NCBI RefSeq assembly: GCF_018847375.1
Contig: NZ_CP072036.1
Span: forward strand, 1,054,001-1,118,000
Direction: 5' to 3'
From: Akkermansia massiliensis
GTDB taxonomy: Bacteria > Verrucomicrobiota > Verrucomicrobiia > Verrucomicrobiales > Akkermansiaceae
DNA: 64,000 nucleotides
Below are positions 13,041 through 22,408 of the stretch, piece after piece. Each line of letters starts with the position of its first letter. Within the stretch, counting starts at the first letter, position 1. Under the pieces are notes generated by a model. That model saw nothing but the letters and a program-made list of their open reading frames with translations, did not search any database and was not told where the DNA came from. The position numbers were made by a program, and so were the translations under genes.

Positions 13041-16000
13041 ATGATGTCCCGTTTTTTCATCGACCGTCCTGTCTTTGCGTGGGCGCTTGCCATTGCCGTC
13101 ATGACAATAGGGCTTGTCTCACTGCTGCAAATGCCCATTGAACAATACCCTCGCGTCGCTCCTCCCAGCGTCACCATTGAAGCAACCTATCCCGGCGCCT
13201 CCGCACAAACTGTTGAAGACAGCGTTGTTCAGGTTATCGAACAACAGCTCACCGGACTCGATTACCTGCGCTATATTGAATCGGAAAGCGATTCCACCGG
13301 CAATGCGAGCATTACCCTGACCTTCAATTCGGAGGCTGACCCCGACATTGCCCAGGTTCAAGTGCAGAACAAGGTTCAGAGCGCTACTTCCATGTTGCCT
13401 CAAGCTGTACAAAATCAAGGACTCACCGTCAAGAAGGCCTCCGGCAACTTCCTGATCATTATTGGATTTTATTCCGATGACGCTTCGCTTTCCGCAGAAG
13501 AGATTGACGATTACGTCATGAGTCATCTGAAAGATCCGCTTAGCCGTATTCAAGGCGTAGGTAACATCACGACATTCGGCGCCCAGTATTCCATCCGCGT
13601 CTGGTTTGATCCCTACAAACTGGTTCAATACAATCTTACTACTTCAGAGATCATTGACGCCATCAAATCACAGAATGCCCAGATATCCGTCGGTTTGCTC
13701 GGTGCCCGGCCTGCCATGGAAGGGCAGCCCCTTGACATTACACTGGCTACCCGTGGACGTCTGCATACAGCAGACGAGTTCAAAGATATCGTCGTACGGG
13801 CCGATGCCGATGGATCCCAAGTAAGGCTTGGCGATGTGGCCCGGATTGAACTGGGTAGTGAAAGCTATTCCACGATAGCTCGTTTCAACGGCAAACCAGC
13901 TTCCGGACTAGCCATCATGCCGGCGGAAGGAGCGAATGCGCTGGAAACCGTCGCGGCCATCAAGGCGAAAGTTGCGGAACTGTCCGAGTTTTTCCCGAAG
14001 AGCCTCAAGGTGTCTTACCCGATGGATTCGACGCCATTCGTACAGCATTCCATCAAGGAAGTGATCAAGACTCTATTTGAAGCCATGATCCTTGTCTTTT
14101 TCGTCATGTACCTGTTTTTGGGCAGTATCCGGGCCACTCTTGTGCCGACTTTGGCCATCCCCGTTGTTCTGCTCGGCACGTTCGCTGTTTTGGCGGCGGC
14201 GGGTTTCACATTGAATACGATGACTCTGTTCGGCATGGTTCTGGCCATCGGTCTTCTCGTGGATGATGCCATTGTCGTTGTAGAAAACGTGGAACGAGTC
14301 ATGGAAGAGGAAGGGCTTTCCCCGCGCGAAGCCACGCGTAAATCCATGAATCAAATTTCGGGAGCGCTCGTCGGAATAGGTCTCGTCATCTGTGCTGTCT
14401 TTATTCCGATGGCGTTTTTCGGAGGTTCCAGCGGCATCATTTATCGTCAATTTGCGATGACCATTGCCATCTCAGTCGCTCTGTCCGTCGCCGTGGCTCT
14501 CACATTCTCACCCGCATTGTGCGCGAGCCTTTTGAAACCGGCCCAACAAGGAGGACTACAAGCCCGCCGAGGATTCTTCAGCTGGTTTAACCGTATGTTC
14601 AACCGGGGCGCAGACAAATACGCGGGCGTGATGCAGAAGGTTCTGTCCCGGGGAGCAAGAGTGACAGCCATCTGCGGTTTGTTCGTCATTCCGGTTATTG
14701 CCCACATGTACAATAATTTGCCGACCAGCTTCCTGCCTCTGGAAGACAAAGGGTTTCTGCTGGCGATGTCTCAGCTGCCCGCGGGAGCGACCAGCGAACA
14801 GTCCCTGCGTGTTGCAAACAAGATTACGGAAGGTTTTTTGACGGAAATGCCCGATTCCGTGGAGGACGTGTTTGCAACGGTAGGATTCGGTTTTGGCGGT
14901 TCGGGCCAGAACCAGCTCGCCTGTTTCATTAAACTCAAAGATTGGGAACAGCGCAAAAATCCGGGGCAAAGCGCGAGCGGCATTCAGGGTCGGGCGATGG
15001 CCATTTTTTCCAGGATTCGTGAAGCAAGTACATTTGTCATGGTTCCGCCTCCGATTCAAGAGCTGGCCAACTCCAGCGGATTTGAACTTTACCTGATTGA
15101 TAACGGCAATCTTGGTCACGACGGTCTTGTCGCGGCCCAGCAGCAGCTGATCGCCCTTGCCGCAAAACACCCCTCCCTGCGTTCTGTCCGAAGCGGTACG
15201 CTTGATGATAAAACCGATCTGCGGCTCGATATCGACTACGAGAAAGCCGGGGTCCTGGGAGTATCGGCGGAGACCATCAACAACGAATTGTCCCATATCT
15301 TTGGAAGCACCTATCTGGATGATTTCATCGACCGTGGACGAGTGAAAAAGGTCTACGCTCAGGGTGACGCTCCCTTCCGGATGCAGCCTGAAGACATCAC
15401 CAACTGGTATGTGCGCAATGAAGACGGTGATATGGTGTCCTTTTCTTCTTTCATCACGGCGCAATGGCAGGCGGGGTCTCCAAAATTGACGCGTTTCAAT
15501 GGGGTTTCCTCCATGTCCGTCGCAGGAGAAGCAGCCCCCGGATACAGCACGGGGCAGGCCATGGACGCAATGGAAGAACTGATCCGTCAGCTCCCGGCAG
15601 GCATCGGTTATTCCTGGATTGACAGTTCCTATGAAGAACGGCTGGCTGGCTCCAACACCATGGCTCTTTACGGCCTGGCGCTCCTTTTTGTCTTCCTCTG
15701 CCTCGCTTCTCTTTATGAAAATTGGGCCATCCCCGTTTCCGTTCTGCTCATCATGCCCTTCGGAGCATTCGGCGTACTGGCGGCATGCGGCTTGTTCGAT
15801 TTGCCCAACGACGTCTATTTCCAGGTGGCTCTTATTACTATTATCGGCCTTACGGCCAAAAATGCCATTCTGATCGTGGAATTTGCCAAGGAAGAATACG
15901 ATCAGGGTAAAAACCTCATTGCCGCAACCGTCCATGCCCTGCGCCAACGTGTGCGGCCCGTGCTGATGACTTCGCTCGCCTTCGGTCTTGGTGTTCTCCC

Positions 16001-16232
16001 CCTGGCCGTCAGCAGCGGCCCAGGTTCCGAAACCCAGAACGCTGTCGGCATCGGGGTTGTCGGAGGAGTGCTTGCCACAACGATTCTTGGCCTGTTTTTC
16101 ATCCCCGCCTATTTTGTCAGCATCCTTCAATTATTCCGCGTAAAACCCAGACAACTCCCCGGAGAGGCATCGGATTCTGCATCCGTTTCCGAATCTTCCT
16201 CCAGCCACGGAAAGGAGACTGCCCATGTGTAA
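13041..16232 (+). CDS. RND multidrug efflux pump (HAE1/AcrB-like)
   Basis: The 1063-residue protein is slightly longer than AcrB. It opens with SRFFIDRPVFAWALAI, the standard HAE1 start, has the PIEQYPRVAPP loop, and carries the proton-relay pair Asp-Asp in IGLLVDDAIVVVENVERVM of transmembrane helix 4. The two large periplasmic loops and the second set of helices (LTAKNAILIVEFAKEEYDQG) are intact. It exports hydrophobic or amphipathic compounds using the proton gradient. The last codons overlap the outer-membrane channel gene by 8 bases. Placement inside the island suggests acquired resistance or bile/antimicrobial tolerance; the substrate is unknown. Confidence 0.95.
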   Translation: MMSRFFIDRPVFAWALAIAVMTIGLVSLLQMPIEQYPRVAPPSVTIEATYPGASAQTVEDSVVQVIEQQLTGLDYLRYIESESDSTGNASITLTFNSEADPDIAQVQVQNKVQSATSMLPQAVQNQGLTVKKASGNFLIIIGFYSDDASLSAEEIDDYVMSHLKDPLSRIQGVGNITTFGAQYSIRVWFDPYKLVQYNLTTSEIIDAIKSQNAQISVGLLGARPAMEGQPLDITLATRGRLHTADEFKDIVVRADADGSQVRLGDVARIELGSESYSTIARFNGKPASGLAIMPAEGANALETVAAIKAKVAELSEFFPKSLKVSYPMDSTPFVQHSIKEVIKTLFEAMILVFFVMYLFLGSIRATLVPTLAIPVVLLGTFAVLAAAGFTLNTMTLFGMVLAIGLLVDDAIVVVENVERVMEEEGLSPREATRKSMNQISGALVGIGLVICAVFIPMAFFGGSSGIIYRQFAMTIAISVALSVAVALTFSPALCASLLKPAQQGGLQARRGFFSWFNRMFNRGADKYAGVMQKVLSRGARVTAICGLFVIPVIAHMYNNLPTSFLPLEDKGFLLAMSQLPAGATSEQSLRVANKITEGFLTEMPDSVEDVFATVGFGFGGSGQNQLACFIKLKDWEQRKNPGQSASGIQGRAMAIFSRIREASTFVMVPPPIQELANSSGFELYLIDNGNLGHDGLVAAQQQLIALAAKHPSLRSVRSGTLDDKTDLRLDIDYEKAGVLGVSAETINNELSHIFGSTYLDDFIDRGRVKKVYAQGDAPFRMQPEDITNWYVRNEDGDMVSFSSFITAQWQAGSPKLTRFNGVSSMSVAGEAAPGYSTGQAMDAMEELIRQLPAGIGYSWIDSSYEERLAGSNTMALYGLALLFVFLCLASLYENWAIPVSVLLIMPFGAFGVLAACGLFDLPNDVYFQVALITIIGLTAKNAILIVEFAKEEYDQGKNLIAATVHALRQRVRPVLMTSLAFGLGVLPLAVSSGPGSETQNAVGIGVVGGVLATTILGLFFIPAYFVSILQLFRVKPRQLPGEASDSASVSESSSSHGKETAHV

Positions 16233-17598
16233 GAAATTGCCACATCTATTATCGGCCGGGATTGCGGTCTCCCTCATGGGTGGCTGCTCATTTATCCCGG
16301 AGTATGAACGCCCGGAATCTCCCGTACCCGGAACATATCCGGGAAGCGGAACTTTGTCTGAACATGTGTCTCCGGTAAGCTGGCGGCAGTTTTTCCTGGA
16401 TTCCCGCTTGAGACAATACATAGCTGATTCCCTTGACAACAACCGCGACCTCCAAATTGCCGCCTTGAAAGTAGAACAGGCACACGCTCAATACCGTATT
16501 GAAAAGTCCGCCTTGCTGCCATCCGTTAATGGATCAGGAGCCTTTACCCGGGAACGCGCCAACAATTCCACCGGAAACCGGTACAATGCTTCAGTGAACC
16601 TGACTTCCTATGAAGTTGATTTGTTTGGCAAAATCAGGAGCAGTGCACAAGCCGCCCTGGAAGATTACTTTGCTCTGGAAGAAACGCGCCGCAGTACGCA
16701 GATTGCGTTGATTGCACAGGTTGCCGTCCAGTACTTTGCCTATCTGGAGTATGCCGAACAACTGGATCTTTCCCGCAAAACGCTTGATACTGTACAAAAT
16801 TATGCAGACATGACAAAGCGGAAAGTCCAGTTTGGGAAAGACCCGGAAAGCAACTTGGCCATGATGGATGTCCAGATTGAAACGGCCCGCGCCAGCGTAC
16901 ATGCTTACAGCCGTCTCATGACCCAGGCGGCCCATGCCCTTGAAGAACTGACGAGCAAGCCGATTGTCGGAGAAAAAATGGCAAGCCGTTCCCTGGAAAG
17001 ACGTTACCTCGTTGCCGATATTCCGGCGGGACTTCCTTCGAATTTGATCACGCGCAGACCCGATATTCTGGCCGCCGAACATGCGCTGCGGGCGGCCAAT
17101 GCCAATATCGGGGCGTCCCGGGCCGCATTCTTCCCCAGCATTACGCTCACCGGCAGTATGGGTGGGGAAAGTTCCGAACTTTCCAGGCTTTTCGACAAAC
17201 CAGGACGTGCATGGTCTTTTTCCCCGCAGGTTTCTCTCCCCATTTTCACAGGAGGCAGAAACAAGGCCTCGCTGGATGCTTCCAGAATCGGCAAACGCAT
17301 TGAAATCGCCAATTACGAAAAAACAATTCAGACCGCCTTCCGGGAAGTGTCGGATGCTCTGGTAGCCCGGCGTGAATACCGGAAGCAGCTTGAAGCGCAA
17401 CAGGCGCTTGTTGCTACGCAACAGAGGAGGTTGGAATTCTCCCAGATTAAATACAACAACGGCATCACTGGATACCTTGACGTACTCACGGCTCAGCAGG
17501 ATCTTTTTTCCGCCCAACAGGATCTGATTTCCATTCGTTCCGCCCAACTCCAAAATCTCGTGATGCTATACAAAGCTTTGGGGGGAGGATGTGAATAA
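16225..17598 (+). CDS. Outer-membrane efflux channel lipoprotein (TolC/NodT family)
   Basis: The 457-residue protein begins with a lipoprotein signal (SLMGGC) and contains the duplicated outer-membrane factor repeat: LQIAALKVEQAHAQYRIEKS in the first half, RPDILAAEHALRAANANIGA with FFPSITLTGSMG in the second, and the closing YLDVLTAQQDLFSAQQDL helix. This is the NodT-type subgroup used by RND pumps. It overlaps the pump gene by 8 bases and completes the three-part exporter. No clear terminator follows; the next 70 bases are without signal before the vWA relic. Confidence 0.93.
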   Translation: MCKKLPHLLSAGIAVSLMGGCSFIPEYERPESPVPGTYPGSGTLSEHVSPVSWRQFFLDSRLRQYIADSLDNNRDLQIAALKVEQAHAQYRIEKSALLPSVNGSGAFTRERANNSTGNRYNASVNLTSYEVDLFGKIRSSAQAALEDYFALEETRRSTQIALIAQVAVQYFAYLEYAEQLDLSRKTLDTVQNYADMTKRKVQFGKDPESNLAMMDVQIETARASVHAYSRLMTQAAHALEELTSKPIVGEKMASRSLERRYLVADIPAGLPSNLITRRPDILAAEHALRAANANIGASRAAFFPSITLTGSMGGESSELSRLFDKPGRAWSFSPQVSLPIFTGGRNKASLDASRIGKRIEIANYEKTIQTAFREVSDALVARREYRKQLEAQQALVATQQRRLEFSQIKYNNGITGYLDVLTAQQDLFSAQQDLISIRSAQLQNLVMLYKALGGGCE

Positions 17599-17667
17599 CA
17601 CACTCCTTCCAAATTAGGATAAATATCTTATTTACAAATCTTTCGAGAAAGGCTTTTGATATTTTCT

Positions 17668-17745
17668 ACCCTGTACCTGTCAGATGCCATCCGGGGGAGA
17701 GGAGTCAACGATACCCCGTCGCCTGGCATGGACATGCTGAGTCCA
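17668..17745 (-). pseudogene. Decayed 3' end of a TerY-like vWA gene
   Basis: The minus strand encodes MSMPGDGVSLTP followed by a small shift, matching the last residues of the intact vWA gene at 18140-18215. By eye about four in five bases agree over 70 bases. The rest of the gene is missing. The following stretch 17746-18099 holds no gene or repeat I can identify, apart from weak similarity to the vWA coding sequence up to about 17790. Confidence 0.65.
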
Positions 17746-18095
17746 TTTTTTAGCTCTGCGGTATTTGCGGACGGCATCGCCGATGATATTGAGTTGTCCC
17801 TTCATGTAATGAAGGTGTTACAATATCAGGATAACTTTCAGTAGAGGGAACGATACTGTTACATTCAATAGAGGCTTCAGACGGGTTATAGAAAAATTTC
17901 CAGTTCAACTGCTCCATGAATCTACCCATTGAGTCTGTAGGAAACCTGAAAGAGAGCGAATCGCTATTTTAGAAAAACAGATGAACTTAAAATAAGCGGT
18001 CCGGCTATTTTAGGTTAATCATAACCGTATGAACAAGAATCATACGGGAGATTATGAATTTACGACAACTGATTTCCTGGCGATTCTGTCGTAAC

Positions 18096-18126
18096 TAAAA
18101 GAAAGCCCCCATGAGAGAGACTTTCT
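18096..18126 (-). terminator. Terminator of the kinase-vWA operon
   Basis: On the minus strand AGAAAG (18126-18121) pairs with CTTTCT (18105-18100) across a 15-base loop that can pair further, followed by TTTAG. It lies 14 bases after the vWA stop and resembles the terminator at 8901-8931. Confidence 0.5.
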
Positions 18127-18139
18127 GATTTTACCTGTC

Positions 18140-18934
18140 CTACACCTGCCACACATCCTCCGGGGGAGGAGTCAGAGATACCCCGTCACCCGGCATAGAC
18201 ATACTGACCATTCGGACGCTGCGGCTCAGCCATGCGAACAGTTCCGTGAACTTCTGATCGTTGATTTGCATGGGAGGCCGTCCCGGGCTGATGAAGGAAA
18301 GCTCCGACAGGTCAGCGCGGCCAATACCGAAGACGAACACGCTGAGCTTGCGGCTGGCCGACAGTTCTTTCAGATGTTCCTGCAATTCCCGGTGCCGGGC
18401 GCTGGTTGGTACTCCGTCCGTCATCACGACAAGCCAGGGCTGGTAGTATTCGACCCCGTGTTCCTGGTAAGTTCTCTTGCGACTGTCAAGTTCGGTCAGA
18501 GCCAGCTCGACGGCTTCGCCAAGGAGTGTTTCGTTTTCTCGGGATGTGGTGATTTTAAGATCTGAGTCCGATTCACGGATCGGGCCGAATTCTTTCACTG
18601 TCGTCGTTGTCCAAGCGAATGTGATCACCGCTACGTCAGCGGCCAGTTTTGCCAGAGGATCGGCAAGAATGTCGCTGATGAACCACTGAAGGCCAGTATT
18701 GAGTTCGTCCATCCGGGTGACAATGTTGTCTCCCGTGACGATATTCCAGTTGATCCCGTCAGAATACTCCTGACGGACGATGTGTTGGTTGTCGCCCCGG
18801 ACGATGCCGTTCATACTGCTGCTGGCATCCAGCAGGAAGAGAACGGGAAGCCGGGCGTTGGTGTTGTTACCGAACTCGCGCATGGCGGCGAGCTGTTCCT
18901 GTTTGTTTGGTTGTGTCGATGATGATATAGACAT
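18140..18934 (-). CDS. TerY-like von Willebrand factor A protein
   Basis: The 264-residue protein is one vWA domain. LFLLDASSSM gives the MIDAS metal site DxSxS (Asp36, Ser38, Ser40), and YYQPWLVVMTDGVPTS is the second metal-binding loop in the form typical of TerY proteins. There is no signal peptide. TerY proteins occur with a PP2C phosphatase and a protein kinase in stress or defence gene triads. Here the kinase gene is 12 bases upstream in the same operon; a phosphatase is not present within the island. Phospho-dependent assembly of a stress complex is the likely role, by family association only. Confidence 0.8.
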   Translation of the reverse strand: MSISSSTQPNKQEQLAAMREFGNNTNARLPVLFLLDASSSMNGIVRGDNQHIVRQEYSDGINWNIVTGDNIVTRMDELNTGLQWFISDILADPLAKLAADVAVITFAWTTTTVKEFGPIRESDSDLKITTSRENETLLGEAVELALTELDSRKRTYQEHGVEYYQPWLVVMTDGVPTSARHRELQEHLKELSASRKLSVFVFGIGRADLSELSFISPGRPPMQINDQKFTELFAWLSRSVRMVSMSMPGDGVSLTPPPEDVWQV

Positions 18935-18946
18935 AGTTTATTCAAG

Positions 18947-20173
18947 TTAATGGTTGGTGGTTGGATTCCGGGTTGCCTGATTCAATGCGCTACGACGCCG
19001 TATGCAGAGCTTGCATAAAGATTTGGCATGAGATTGCCGTAAACGCCGTGCGACATCGTCAGGAGCCTCCCGGAAGAGAATCCCGCAGTCTGTACAGACA
19101 TTGGGTGTCATCTGCACCAGCAGACTGTGGGGCGGACAGGGACGGTCATGCAGAAGATCCCGGTACATGGGATGATCCCTTCCGCCTCCCGGTTCCATAT
19201 CCCTGAGGTATTGCTGCAAACAACGCGCCAGATACCCCGGCATGACGCGTGGACGCAAATCGCGACGCTGGACACAGGTAAGATTGTGACCGAGAGCATC
19301 GCGGAGCTTGCGGGGGAGATACGACCAGACATAGCGTCCGGGGGTATCGGGCGGGTAGAATCCCGCCGGAGGCTTGTACGAAGCAAACGGGTACGGCAGT
19401 ATGCCCTTTCCGGCGGCTTCCCGCATGTCTCCTTCTCCCCCTTGCCGGGCAAAGGGAGACAGGCCGAGAGCCAATGTCATGAAGAGCAGGACGGACAGGG
19501 CGTAGGCATCGTGGCTGCGGGCACGGAGGAAGTCTCCGTAGTTACCTCTAAGTTCCGGTGCCCGGAACCGTTCCGTGCCGACGGAACAGGGATAGTCCTC
19601 GACCTGAAAACTGTCGGCATCCACCCAGCAGATGGAGCCATCAGGAGAAACCAGCACATTGCCGGGATGCAGATCGCCCAGGACGACACCGCAACGGTGC
19701 AGCGTATGGACTGATTCCGACAGGTTCAGGCATAGCCTGGTCAGATCGTAACGGGTCCATGAGGGGAACTGGTTCGTCAGCAGTTCCGCATGAAACGCGA
19801 ATGCCCCGAGCGGAACACCGTCCGCCCGGGGCATCAGCACGCCGACAAAGCGCCGCAGTTCGTCGTACAGGATCTCGCGCGGCCACGCCACGCACGGGGA
19901 ACGAATGGGGCGGGAACACATCAGCCGAAGCTTCTGCTCACGCCAACGCATCCGTTGCGTTGGATGATAGAGCTTGGCTACGAGTGGCGATCCTAATGCC
20001 GAATGGGCAGTAAAGACCGATCCTTCACCGCCTTCCGCAATGGGTTTTCCCAGAACGATTCGTTTCCCCTCACCTGAAAACAGAACATCTCCGGTCGGAT
20101 ACTTCCCGCCATTGCCGCAGAGTTCTTCATCCAGCCGCCTCACCTGATGGCGGAGTGCATAGAATGGAGTCAT
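18947..20173 (-). CDS. Serine/threonine protein kinase of a TerY-type system
   Basis: The 408-residue product from the ATG at 20173 has a Hanks-type kinase fold: glycine loop IAEGGEGSVF (45-54), Lys67 in VAKLY, catalytic GDLHPGN (Asp167, Asn172) and a DFG equivalent VDADSF (Asp185/187), then APELRG. The C-terminus carries CTDCGILF and CKLC, a four-cysteine zinc-ribbon-like element. Kinases of this form are found beside TerY vWA proteins, and the vWA gene follows after 12 bases. The longer frame to 20263 runs through the promoter and is unlikely. The target is unknown; the partner vWA protein is the obvious candidate. Confidence 0.78.
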   Translation of the reverse strand: MTPFYALRHQVRRLDEELCGNGGKYPTGDVLFSGEGKRIVLGKPIAEGGEGSVFTAHSALGSPLVAKLYHPTQRMRWREQKLRLMCSRPIRSPCVAWPREILYDELRRFVGVLMPRADGVPLGAFAFHAELLTNQFPSWTRYDLTRLCLNLSESVHTLHRCGVVLGDLHPGNVLVSPDGSICWVDADSFQVEDYPCSVGTERFRAPELRGNYGDFLRARSHDAYALSVLLFMTLALGLSPFARQGGEGDMREAAGKGILPYPFASYKPPAGFYPPDTPGRYVWSYLPRKLRDALGHNLTCVQRRDLRPRVMPGYLARCLQQYLRDMEPGGGRDHPMYRDLLHDRPCPPHSLLVQMTPNVCTDCGILFREAPDDVARRLRQSHAKSLCKLCIRRRSALNQATRNPTTNH

Positions 20174-20205
20174 GAGAACATGACGGCGGATAATGAAGCC
20201 GTCAC

Positions 20206-20238
20206 ATATAGATGACGCTGTCAACAGCGTTATTTCAT
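20206..20238 (-). promoter_or_regulatory. Island-type promoter of the kinase-vWA operon
   Basis: ATGAAA (20238-20233), 17 bases, TCATCTAT (20215-20208) on the minus strand, one change in each box from the promoters at 790-820 and 10515-10545. The spacer contains a CGCTGTTGACAGCG near-palindrome that could bind a regulator. Confidence 0.45.
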
Positions 20239-20250
20239 CGTTTCCGCAGC

Positions 20251-20282
20251 CTGAAAAAGACATCTCAGAAATGCCATATATA
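20251..20282 (+). promoter_or_regulatory. Divergent promoter for the 20289 gene
   Basis: CTGAAA (20251-20256), 17 bases, CCATATATA (20274-20282), again nearly the island promoter. It runs divergently from the kinase promoter, with 12 bases between the two -35-like boxes, and ends six bases before the ATG at 20289, which suggests a leaderless mRNA. Confidence 0.4.
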
Positions 20283-20288
20283 CTTGCT

Positions 20289-20699
20289 ATGAGTATATTA
20301 TATCATTCACAACAATGTCCTCCTGTTATTGCCTGCATTCTCTCAATTGAATGTTCCGGACTAATAGGAGATGCCCCTTACGCTTATGTAGAAATGCAGA
20401 ATCTGCATATGGATTCCCTTTCATCCGTCCGATTGAAAGTCATCCTTCTTGATTCTCTTCCACTTTTAAGAGGAAAGAATTCTGGTAGGATACTCCGTAA
20501 GCAGGGCAGCCTTCTTCTTGACAGCCCTTTATCAAAACGTGACCTCAAGAAGTTGGTCTCTCCTGGGCAAGTAGAACATGCCGTGCTGAAAGTCAGTCAC
20601 AAGAAAATCATATTAACGGCACGAAGTGTACGTGGGGATGATTCCTACTGGGGAGACCTCACCTATGCCCTTAGTCAGAAATATTTCCCTGACCACTGA
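20289..20699 (+). CDS. Hypothetical protein
   Basis: I do not recognise this 136-residue protein (from the ATG at 20289; the frame is open to an ATG at 20193, which would overlap the kinase promoter). It begins MSILYHSQQCPPVIACILSI, has no clear signal peptide or membrane segment, and contains a basic stretch LSKRDLKKLVSPGQVEHAV near the C-terminal half. It is divergent from the kinase-vWA operon, has an island-type promoter, and is followed by a good terminator, which support it being a real gene. A link to the TerY-like pair is possible through the shared promoter region. Confidence 0.5.
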   Translation: MSILYHSQQCPPVIACILSIECSGLIGDAPYAYVEMQNLHMDSLSSVRLKVILLDSLPLLRGKNSGRILRKQGSLLLDSPLSKRDLKKLVSPGQVEHAVLKVSHKKIILTARSVRGDDSYWGDLTYALSQKYFPDH

Positions 20700-20716
20700 T
20701 TTCAGGGAATCACATC

Positions 20717-20754
20717 AACATCATCGCAGGGGTAACTCTACGGTGATGTTTTTT
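20717..20754 (+). terminator. Terminator after the 20289 gene
   Basis: AACATCATCG (20717-20726) pairs with CGGTGATGTT (20741-20750) with one bulged or mismatched position and is followed by T to 20754. It is 17 bases after the stop. The region 20755-20890 shows nothing else. Confidence 0.7.
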
Positions 20755-20891
20755 ATCTGCTACCAGACTACTGAATAGAAATGGTATCTATTGTCAGAAA
20801 ATAGTCAGAAAAATATATTCCTTTTTGTGCCGTTTTAGGCGCTTTTCAGGGTAGCGAACAGATATGGAAGAAGGCTGATACAGATAAAAGA

Positions 20892-20926
20892 AAAGAGCCT
20901 CAATCCTTTCGGAATGAGGCTCTTAT
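20892..20926 (-). terminator. Terminator of tRNA-Asn
   Basis: On the minus strand AAGAGCCTCATTCC pairs with GGATTGAGGCTCTT around a GAAA tetraloop and runs into TTCTTTT. It begins four bases after the tRNA 3' end. Confidence 0.8.
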
Positions 20927-20929
20927 TAA

Positions 20930-21004
20930 TGGCTCCCCCGGTTGGGCTCGAACCAACGACCTAGTGATTAACAGTCACCCGCTCTACCGCTGAGCTACAG
21001 GGGA
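20930..21004 (-). tRNA. tRNA-Asn (GTT)
   Basis: The minus strand folds as a complete tRNA: acceptor TCCCCTG with CGGGGGA, D arm GCTC/GAGC, anticodon arm GGTGA-CTGTTAA-TCACT with anticodon GTT, T arm GTTGG-TTCGAGC-CCAAC, discriminator G and encoded CCA. It separates the accessory island (left) from core genes (right). Its 3' end faces the island, the usual orientation for an integration site, but no integrase gene or second copy of the tRNA end is visible in the window. Confidence 0.95.
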
Positions 21005-21142
21005 GTTTGCGTTCCATGGAGCGCGGAGGGATTTTTACTGGAGGCACAGGCGTTTGGCAAGTACTTTTTTGTTTCTGTAGGCTTTTTGACGCAAAAAGGC
21101 TTCCGCGGCGTGGGCATGCCAACGGTGCTTCTTGACCTTTGA

Positions 21143-22279
<1,137 letters not shown>

Positions 22280-22298
22280 AAGGGCCGTTTTTCCAGCT

Positions 22299-22332
22299 CC
22301 GCAGGCGCTTCCATCCCCTGCGGGGCATTTTT
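22299..22332 (+). terminator. Terminator after leuB
   Basis: CCGCAGG (22299-22305) pairs with CCTGCGG (22317-22323), followed by GGCATTTTT. It starts 19 bases after the stop. Confidence 0.5.
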
Positions 22333-22408
22333 CCTTCCGGAGGAAGGCTGGACTGTTCCTCTGTTTTTTCCTCACTTCCGGATTTCTCCGGTTCTTCATC
22401 CACCTATC

